A stretch of 64,000 nt of DNA from contig JABCPU010000163.1 of the NCBI GenBank assembly GCA_016800925.1, forward strand, positions 1 to 64,000, read 5' to 3'. The notes below the pieces were generated by a model. The model did not search any database and had not been told where the DNA came from. It worked only from the letters and a program-made list of their open reading frames with translations. Position 1 is the first letter of the stretch. Each line of letters starts with the position of its first letter. Shown here one piece after another: positions 55,621 to 64,000 of this stretch. This stretch comes from Suillus spraguei. Its lineage: Eukaryota > Basidiomycota > Agaricomycetes > Boletales > Suillaceae. The translations under genes and the position numbers were made by a program.

Positions 55621-56474
55621 TGATCGATATGCTTTTTACACGTCCCAAGGACCACAAGAAACCACAGCACGCGCTAATCATCATACATAGACGTACACAC
55701 ATTCATTTGACTCGTTCATTCTCATCTTCACTCATCCTCGGACACTTTACGACCACCGTATTCACGCAATAATAATGATCTTTTTTGGTTTAGGTAGTAT
55801 ACTTGGGAGTGGGGTTTGTGGTATGAAGTTATCCTTGGTTCATTGCATGTTTGTCATTATACTTTCTGATCACTGGTATATCCTGAAGTTATACAAGTGT
55901 GATATATAAAGTCGAGGCTCTCTCGTGCACCCGTCCTCTGGAAATCTCTTCTTCCCTGTCAGGTTATCAGGTTAACATACTCATCAGCAAATGACAAGCC
56001 GTATTAGCTAACCTATGACGATCAATGGCTACATGCCGAACGTGGTACATCCTTACAAACACGTGCTTTGGTTTTACGATCATGACTTAATCCCTTCGAT
56101 CTGGTGAGAGCGCTGGTATGCAGGCTTTCAAACTCGGTTAATGAGATTACAGCAGTAGGTACCCGGAGTCCGGACAATTTAACAGAAGGCGTTCCAGTTG
56201 GAGATAAATCGCCAAGTCAATCGAAATTCAAAAACAGGATAACGTAGAGCTCCGTGCTCATCGTAGCTCCAAGCGGCGCATAGCGTGATGAGTCTTAGGT
56301 ACGTGTACAGCAAATGAAACCATTATGCAAACTCAGCTCTAGGCCCGAGCACGCGGTACGTACTAACGTAGTATAGACCAAAGTCGCATCTACACCTGAG
56401 ACACAACCAATACATTCATAGATATCTCAGGATATGTATTGCATCTGTCCACACACCTGACCGTGTCTCAGGTG
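55621..56474. other. Intergenic between converging genes
   Basis: 3' flanks of the YTH gene and of the GT-B-type gene. Nothing else seen. Confidence 0.55.
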
Positions 56475-58484
56475 CTAACGGTCTCGGAAATCGTCCTCCG
56501 CAGTATGTGTGATCGAATCATGCCAAGCCCTGACCCAATCTGTCACTTGTCCCGCAAGTAACGTGCCCTCTTTGTCTCGCTTATTCATATCAACACCTAA
56601 CCTGCCTTTCATACGCATTTCCGCTTTCGCATCGCGACCAAGCGACCATGCCTCCTCCACAACAGACGCCCAGTCGCCAGCCTCATAAGCCGCTCGAGGG
56701 AGTTCGATCCCAACTCCCTCCCGTGCAAGTAGCAGCTTCAAGCCATGCTCTTCCACAAAAAGTGGACGTGCGACATAAACGAAAGGCGTGCAAGAATCGA
56801 CGCATTCAGAAACTGTCCCATATCCCTTGAAAAGGTCATCAGCCGAGAAAACTATTTAGATGACACGACCCACTAGTTTCCCGAGCAGGACGTCTGCGAC
56901 AGCTGTCAGATCTGGCATGTAGACGTATTTCGGAGCGACGAAAAACCTGTCCGGAGGTTTTTCGTCTGCCTCATCCTGTCCCCATCGTGATACTCCACAT
57001 ACAATCGCGATCCAAGACGGGTCTGGTAACAGCCGTGTATCAAAGTTATCTACGGCATCGTCGAGTATTTTGTGCGAAACAGAGGGAACGAGAGTATCGA
57101 GATATGAACGGGTGACGTTATCGTTATTCTTGAAACAAGACTCTGTTTTGGTCAACATCGCGCTTAGGTTGTCAAACGTAGAACTAAGCTCAGGTTTGAT
57201 GATAGAAGAGTTATGACAGTGGCATGGCATGTCCAGTTTGCCGAGAGCGCTGCAAGGAGGAATCTTTGACGTTCGCGGGCTATCGGGGATCTGCCGTAAT
57301 TCTGCAGGAAGATCAATTTGACGTGTTTTGTATCCTGGAGTCGAGTGACCCGAGCTGCTCCCGCGACTGGAAGTCGGCTTCCGGAAGACCTGTCCGCCAA
57401 ATGAGACGATTAGAATCTTCGTCTCATCTGGATTGTGTAGATGCTCAGGGACACCGAGGGACGAAAGAAATCGGGATCGACCAATAGGGGAGTAAACTGT
57501 GTCTAGTCCCTTGGTAATACCGCGGACGAGAAGGGGAGCTTGGATGATGCTACGTGAAAACGGTTTCTTAGGGTGCGAGTTGGCGAAAGGTATCGAAGAA
57601 TGGAGTACGTGTGTACTGGGTTTCTGGACAAGATGGGCTACAATCTCATCTAGGAGTGTGTTGCTTCCCTGGTCAGTCCAAGGCGGTGCCGGCAACGATG
57701 GGGAGATCGAGAACGATGGAATAGGTATACATCCAGGAAGTCGAACTAGAAGGTCTGCGCAGCGGTAACCATAATATATCTGTTGAACCAAAGGCTTAAG
57801 CTCTTCGTCTGAGATCGGATAGTCCGAAGTGTGGTCATCGATCGAAAGTTCATCTTCTGAAGGTGAATCATCTTGATCTACAAATCTTGTTGAAAGGAAG
57901 CTGTATACAGAGTCGAACGTAAAATTCGAGACGAGGATGGAAGGTAATCCCGTGACATTTGCAGCAAGACTGGATAATTGATAAGTACAAGGGTCTACCA
58001 AGATGGATTCTGAACTCACCATCCAAGAAAGGCAGCATCGCTAAGAACACAGTCAGCCTGTATGTCGACGAGCCACTGTTTCTCTTGCTCCAGAAGAGAA
58101 TCCTTGCGCGCTAAAAAGGACCTGAGAGCCTCCACACTCCTGCGGCGATCGACCCGGTATCTGATAGTCTTATCAGTTGATAGAACGAGTCCATTGTAAA
58201 GTCGATGTCACTCACGCCACAGGCTGTACGATGACTGGGTCGATCTCGGCGAAACGATAGAGGACTCCGAGACTAATGCTGTCGTTGAAAACATGCTTTG
58301 GAGCAGACGAGACGATATGTATCGTCATCCGAGAGTCGAGGTCAATGAGGTGGCGAGCGAACGCGGAGACCCGTGTCGCGTGGCCGTAGCCTATAGGAAG
58401 AATCCAAGGATCTTTATCGCTAGACGAGATTGAATGCGTACCATGTCCAGAGCAATAGTATGCGAAAACGAGAGGCTCCTTCAT
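56475..58484 (-). CDS. GT-B-type protein related to the N-terminal domain of L-arabinokinases
   Basis: Start MKEPLVFAYYCSGHG at 58484; an intron joins it to YGHATRVSAFARHLIDL, giving the SGHGYGHATR loop. Then VSSAPKHVF, RFAEIDPVIVQPVA, an intron, a basic helix and DAAFLG, an intron, and LAANVTGLPSILVSNFTFDS. An acidic insert follows, then LDTVYSPIGRSRFLSSLGVP, ILIVSFGGQVFRK, DPSWIAIVCGVSRWG, FFVAPKYVYMPDLTAVADVL, an intron (GTGGGT to TTCAAG near 56870-56825), YGTVSECVDSCTPFVYVARP, and EEHGLKLLLAREGVGIELPR to the end. This is a two-domain glycosyltransferase-like fold; sugar or nucleotide-sugar binding is inferred. Fungal members stand alone without the kinase part. Confidence 0.8.
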
Positions 58485-59612
58485 GGGGTAGAATGGTGAG
58501 AACTGGGGGAGGAACTCTACGACGTCAGGTCTTTATAGACATCATACTCGCTAGCCATCCTGAAAAAATGGATGCAGAACGACAGATTTGGTTGCGTCTA
58601 GACTGCCAGCGCGACTAGTAGCTTATCAGCGTCTTGGCATATTATATGTGTATGCAGCGTAAATGACGTTCAGAATCTCTTGGAAATCCCAGTTGGCATC
58701 GCTGCTAGGCGACGAAATCAAGCTTAGCAGGCCTGGCCGGAGTCATTCTTACGTTGACGGTTAAAGGTCTGATTGGTGGGAAGGACTTGGTTTTTGACTA
58801 GAAACTTTCCTAATGCTTCTTGCACTACTATTTCAAAAATTTCGCGAGTAAGCCCATCTTGAGTTATTTTCAAGCTTCAGACAGCTGTATGTAGAATGCA
58901 TGTGAGCAGTCTGGAATTTGCAGGATATGGATTGAATGTTGTCCTCGAGACTTCGTCCGATTGTTGCTTCCAGAGTCCGAGCCCTCGTATCATATTGATG
59001 ACTTAATGCGACGCCCGGGCCTGCTAGCCAACAACAGATCAGACAACGGCATAAAGTCATCGCTTAAGATTTAATTACCGTACGTCAAAGGGAATCCTAC
59101 TAGCAGGCCTCGAGTTCGCCCCGAATGGTCGGCAACTAGCCATAACCTGGAACTTGATACTTAGATACGTCGCGATCGATCATCGTAAGATGTTAGTGAG
59201 TATCATATCTAGTTGGAATACACATTCCGACAAGAGATTGAACTCGCAAACATCTTATTGAATGTATCCGCTCGTCGTTGTACCGCAAGACCATTGAGGA
59301 ATAGATCAGATTAGTAAGCTCGGTCTTTTGATGAGTAATCTGTACTGCTTGCGGTCATGCCGAGGGCACGCACTCGCTTGTTTCCCACATCCCCAGCCCG
59401 AAGTGACTTATCAGTGTGTAAAATCAGAATCAATTTCATTCTCAACTTGAACAGGTTATCGTGCATATATGTACAAAATTATAATATGTCGTTCTCCGTT
59501 TACACACAATCGTACAGCTGACCCAGCCCCCTACAAGTTATCGTACATATATATGTACAAAATTTGTGTTGTTCTCCGTTTAGATACAATCATACAACCG
59601 ACTCAGCCCGCT
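58485..59612. other. Intergenic, nothing recognised
   Basis: No gene or element identified. Two short imperfect repeats (TATCGT.CATATATGTACAAAAT) lie at 59456-59481 and 59538-59562. Confidence 0.5.
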
Positions 59613-61755
59613 TCATGCGCTGAGGTCAATTACGTCTGCAAGCAACTGTGCAGTCATTTCCGGGTGTCGGGGAACGACACGGCAAGGAAGAGATTCGGGG
59701 TGTCTAATTTATCCCATCGGTTAGCTCACAGAATTCCCTCGCATAATGACAAGATACTTACGAGCTTAGTCCAGTGGACCATTGGAATATAGGGTCTACT
59801 TCTTTACCTTCGTCATCCAATGGTTTCATAAAACGGAAAGTTGCTAGTAGAGACGCTATAGAGATCCACAATGAAGCATCAGCTAAGTGCCTTCCAACAC
59901 ATACTCGACGCCCAAAGCCGAAAGGAAAGTCGATAGTGTCGTCGTTCAGTTTTCCATCAGCCATGAAAAACCTCTCTGGTTTGAAGTCATGGGGGCTCGG
60001 ATATTTTGTTTCGTCCTTTGACATGGCCCTGTGGCAGTCGCATTAACACAACTCAAGACCAGGAAGAACCACGACCCACCAGATATTTGTTACAACAATC
60101 GCACCTACATGACGATTAGCAGCGAAAGTGATGCGGTATGGAAAATACCAGACCTTTGGGGATGTAACGATCATTGTACACGTCACTGTCTGTAGTGTAA
60201 TGCGGTAGACCTGATTTGTCACATGCAAGTGTAAGATCCTGGCATACAATGTAGGAGATCGACCTACCAAGAGGGAACACTGGATGCCATCTAAGCGTCT
60301 CCCGCAAGACTGCGTCCACATACGGCAGCGAAGACCGGTCTTCGAAAGTAGGAAGTTGGTCGGTGCCTATAACTGCCTCAATCTCCTCTTGTGCACGTGT
60401 CTGTACATCTGGATAGAGCATCATTGCAAGAATAAAGACAGACAGCGTCGATGCAGTCTGAATATCCATCAGTTTATGGGAAACACGTTATTGTAGATAA
60501 GCGGGACCGACCGTTTCGACTCCAGCTAGATATGAGCACGTGTTAGTAGGGTCACTCAGGAAAAAAACGGGTCATACCAATGAATGCTGTAGCAGAAGTG
60601 GACTTCAACGCAAGCTCGAATTTGTCTGCATTACCGGATGCCTCTGACCGCTTTAAAGACTCCGAGACCATACACCGATTCGAAGTTTCAGCCATCTACG
60701 CCTCGTGTTGATAGGGTTATTCTTATTTGGGGCATAAATACTTACTGCGCGTTCTCGTGCATAGTGAAATGGGATGTCGACCATGGCGGCAGCATTCTTT
60801 TGTGATTGAATAGAGAGTCTTTTGAACCTCGCCCCAGGAAACCAAGATGGCAGTTTCAGGACTATGCCAAGTCAGAGATAACTTTCTGGAGACGTCGAAG
60901 GCTAAAAACTTACGAAATGGAAATGCCTCCAGGATGATTGAAGTCCGGAGGGTTGCCAACTCCAAAAACACATTGATCGCTTTTTCAGCGATAAGTAAAA
61001 GCGGGTCGCCATTCGGCTTGGCCTCATAATCGTATACAGCAGACATAATGATGGAAGACGAGAAGCTGGTGTTGCCACGCTTTTGTCATTAAACTTGCCG
61101 AAGGATAAACTATCACTTACAGTTCGATGTGGTGTTGATAGCGCTCGGGGGATTCTATGATGCTCTCCAACAGCTGACGAGATTTGCGAAGCTGAATAGG
61201 TAGGTAAGCTTTTGCCCCCTCAGGTCGGAATGATTGATGGAAAATTCGCCGATGCAATCTCCATTCATCAGAATATCTTAATTGGGCACTGTTGAACTCA
61301 GATCCGAATCTATGAGAGTGTCAGATGTATATATAGCATATCGGATATTGATTGCCTTACGCCTTTGTTGTAGAAATTGGTGGCCTGTCGGAATAAATAC
61401 TAGAGCGATGGTCCAACAGTGCTTTGGCGACTTCCTGCGATTGTAGAACAATAATTTCTCGTCCGAACAGCTTGCAGCAGAGGATGTCCCCTTAAAAAAG
61501 TAAGGAGGTTGGTTTCTTGGAAAATTGATGAACTTTACCGTGTGTGGTTGCCCACTGGGTGAAGCTAACCCATGGCTGACTGCCGTCGAGGTCGAGCAGG
61601 TTACCTAGTACTGGCAAGCCCTTAGGGCCAGGGGGAAGAGAGAGATTGGATGAACGTCTTCGTCGAACTTGGTGAACGGCTAAGAAGACGCATATGATGG
61701 CAGAAGAAAAGATCATGAGAGAAGAAGACATCTCGAGTGATCGATAAAGATTCAT
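59613..61755 (-). CDS. Cytochrome P450 monooxygenase, distant paralogue
   Basis: Start MNLYRSLEMSSSLMIFSSAI (membrane anchor) at 61755, hinge LSLPPGPKGLPVLGNLLDLD, an exon with the SDRPPIS motif near 61390, FRPEGAKAYLPIQLRKSRQL, MSAVYDYEAKPNGDPLLLIA, LPSWFPGARFKRL, helix-I region AGVETV, FILAMMLYPDVQTRAQEEIE, ExxR in VLRETLRWHPVFPLG, KPERFFMADGKLNDD, heme loop FGFGRRVCVGRHLADASLW, and a C-terminal ending HPEMTAQLLADVIDLSA with the stop at 59613-59615. The same subclan as the tandem pair but clearly diverged, with the usual Phe in the heme loop. More than ten introns. No obvious lesion. Confidence 0.86.
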
Positions 61756-62947
61756 GCCGGACAAGCAGCTTTAATATCTTTGAAGAATCCTATCTATCTG
61801 AGTATAGAAAGAAAGTCGCCACCATAAACATGTTGATCCCATGCCCTCCTTGGACAAGCGGCAATCTAGTACCAAGATCCTGTCATGATGGTGGATGAAG
61901 GAAAGACTAGGTCATGTCTCACAAAGAGTTTTCCCGATCTGTGTATTTCATGTGGGCACAACATGCAATGGATACGATTTGTACATACTTGGATTAAAAG
62001 AGATACGTCAACGACAACGACACCCATCACCCACGAGGCACCCCTGCGAGGTTGCGAGTTCCCGGGGTAGTTCTGCTGTCAGCTGGTTGAGCCTTGACTT
62101 GACACTTCATCAAAGGGACGAACTACCACTTACGATGACCACCTTGAACACAAATAGCAGATGAAAACCGAAATTATGGCAAAGTAAATGTGTGTGGCGA
62201 AAAGGCGGTGCAGACACGGAAACTTGACCATTGACAAGCCCGTCATACTATTGGTTACCACTCATTGATCAAGCCGACAAGTGGTGACCAATGATATGGA
62301 AGACGGCATATTCGGTCCATGCCGCCGAGTAATACTACGAGGTCGATGAAACCGAGTTGATATGAATCGGTGAGTAATGAGACCTACAGGATTCATTTCA
62401 GATTTTAGTCAACTGCTGCAACCGATACTCGAGTACCCATTAGGTAGTACCAGGACTGGCGTTATCGCGAAAGGCAAATGAGAAGAAAAGGGTTCTGAGC
62501 TTGCGGGGAAATGGCTCAGCCGCCGCCACTAGCTAGTCTACCTCAGTCATTTTTAGCCACTAGCAGTATTAATGATGAGAATTCTCACGCATCACGTGGA
62601 TTCAATACACTCGTCCTTACCGGCCCACCGTGCGAGTCGTGTGACGCATTGTGGACCTTCGATTCGAGGCATTTCAGCCTGCTACTACTTAGTAGTTTCT
62701 GGTCTCATCGTATGATAGATATCCAAGCTCCCCGCCTTGTACCATTCGAAGTAAGCACTATGCACATCAACCAGCTTCCAACGACATCACTAGACAACGC
62801 GACCGAACGTCCAGCATCAGTACCTTTGGTGGATCGGTCGGCTCTCCAGTTGGCATCTAGAAATGTCAAAGCTATCAGAACATCTCGCGTTGCGAGCGAA
62901 TCGACAATATCGATGACAGGAAACAAGCCGCCGTACCTCTTGATCTC
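61756..62947. other. Intergenic between divergent genes
   Basis: Holds the promoters of the P450 (left) and the paladin-like gene (right). A 149-residue frame at 62511-62960 overlaps the start of the latter in another frame and has no motifs. Confidence 0.45.
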
Positions 62948-64000
62948 ATGGACAATCTGAAGCGAGCAGAACCATCCGTTGTCAAAACGAGAACGGGAAG
63001 CGTGTTATCCAGAGGCTTCATCTTGAAAACCGATTATTATCCGTCTGGTTCGCTTGATTATTATTGGTCGCTGTGAATTTAGTTCACAACGAGTTTAATA
63101 GGTCGAGCTCTTGATCTCGACTTGAATGTCCATGGTGCTCCCAACTTCAGGGCATCGCGCAATACGAACGTTTTCGGAGTTGCTCAACCTCGCACACAGG
63201 GCCTACGAGCGATTCTCTCTGTCCTACGTTGTCGCCCCGGCACTACCAACCCATCTCATGTCGTTTGGTTTTCTACGCGGGAGGAACCAATCGGTAAGTT
63301 TTCCTCGCAATATTCAAATCATCATGACCTAGCTTAATGAATCAAATTTCGTACGTCCTATTCATCATTCTTGGTGATGTATGTGTTCTTCTGTTTCTCT
63401 TGTCTCTCTTTTAGTGTATATATCAGGGCGACCCTTTGTCTTGCGCGATTCCGCTGAACCCAGAAGGACCCTATCATTATCCGATCGCGCAGAAAATCTA
63501 GAAGCCATAGAAGAACGTTTGAAGAATGACATTCTACAGGAATCAGTAAAGTGATACACATCCGATGTCGCTTGTTGATGACAGCACTGATGCTGTTTGA
63601 CCAGGTATGGCGGCTTAATATTGACTCACAATGAATTGCGTGAGCAATACAATATTTTCTTTCCATCGGATGTCGAACGTCAACTGTCACAGCTGCCGAG
63701 AGTGGGGACGGCGCCATTTTGCCTACTTGGACTCATGTTGACAATGTCAACGTAAGAACATCACGAGAACTCTGGGATGAAATGCGTGCAGATGGGTGGA
63801 ATGTAGAGGTATGTTTTCGTCAATTTCTTACCTTCTCCCCTGATTTCAAGGTTCGCCCTATACCCTCTTCATCCTAGTATCACCGGTATGTTCTTTATGT
63901 GCCCTGACGCCCGTGTCACATCGTCGATCTGTTACTTTAGTATCCCCATATCCCCCGACCATCCCATTGAAGTGAGCACATCATGTTTCCAACTATGGTT
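62948..64000 (+). CDS. Paladin-like phosphatase (partial, runs off right edge)
   Basis: Start MDNLKRAEPSVVKTRTGSVL at 62948, then SRGFILKTDYYPSG, an intron 63048-63101, RALDLDLNVHGAPNFRASRN, VFGVAQPRTQGLRAILSVL, VVWFSTREEPI, an intron 63294-63414, VYISGRPFVLRDSAEPRRTL, AIEERLKNDILQES, an intron with an uncertain border near 63550-63604, YGGLILTHNE, then VRTSRELWDEMRADGWNVE and YHR after another intron. GAPNFR, FGVAQP, WFSTREEP and PFVLRD are marks of the paladin family (dual-specificity-like phosphatases). The catalytic part lies in the repeats beyond the edge, so activity cannot be judged. Confidence 0.75.

Noticed and set aside
1..64000. CRISPR arrays, operons, bacterial ribosome-binding sites or prophage
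   Set aside because: Introns, families and element types are all fungal; no regularly spaced repeats seen.

Overview
The window looks like a piece of an Agaricomycete (mushroom-forming basidiomycete) nuclear genome. Genes have many introns of about 45-60 bases. The protein families are typical of that class: FunK1 kinases, DUF6533 membrane proteins, KDZ-associated CxC5/CxC6 cysteine clusters and tandem cytochrome P450s. No species can be named from the sequence alone.

Region 1 (1-19400) is a nest of transposable elements. Two copies of one Ty3/gypsy chromovirus lie head to head. Copy A (minus strand, 1-5004) runs off the left edge. Copy B (plus strand, 7802-17833) is complete, with CACCT target duplications, gag, a decayed pol ending in a chromodomain, and a third long open frame between pol and the 3' LTR. 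The 3' LTR of B has itself received a Tc1/mariner element (15021-16635, TA duplication) and a solo LTR of another family (16808-17577, GTTTT duplication). Between A and B sit a broken CxC5/CxC6 protein gene and the 3' half of a minus-strand gene. The 5' half of that gene reappears at 17834, beyond copy B.

Region 2 (19400-30000) is gene-poor. It has a tandem duplication of non-coding sequence with a third partial copy, two DUF6533-type seven-helix membrane protein genes in different states of preservation, and a tRNA-Gly(CCC) gene at its right edge.

Region 3 (30200-36300) holds two ordinary minus-strand genes: an AhpC/TSA-type thioredoxin-fold protein with a very long serine-rich N-terminus, and a vacuolar amino-acid transporter of the AVT3/AVT4 type.

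Region 4 (36650-50230) is an array built by repeated duplication of a P450 plus FunK1 module. It holds a P450 relic with a truncated FunK1, then a complete P450 with a long FunK1, then a second complete P450. The two complete P450 units share both flanks.

Region 5 (50400-64000) returns to mostly single-copy genes: a small coiled-coil protein, an RRM plus YTH RNA-binding protein whose YTH domain carries a large insertion, a GT-B-type protein related to the N-terminal part of L-arabinokinases, a more distant P450, and the start of a paladin-like phosphatase that runs off the right edge.

The strongest candidates for something not commonly described are the third open frame of the retrotransposon, its Tf1-like self-priming signal, the FunK1 pair that has lost different catalytic-loop residues, and the split YTH domain. 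All functional statements are by recognition of motifs; no database search was run.
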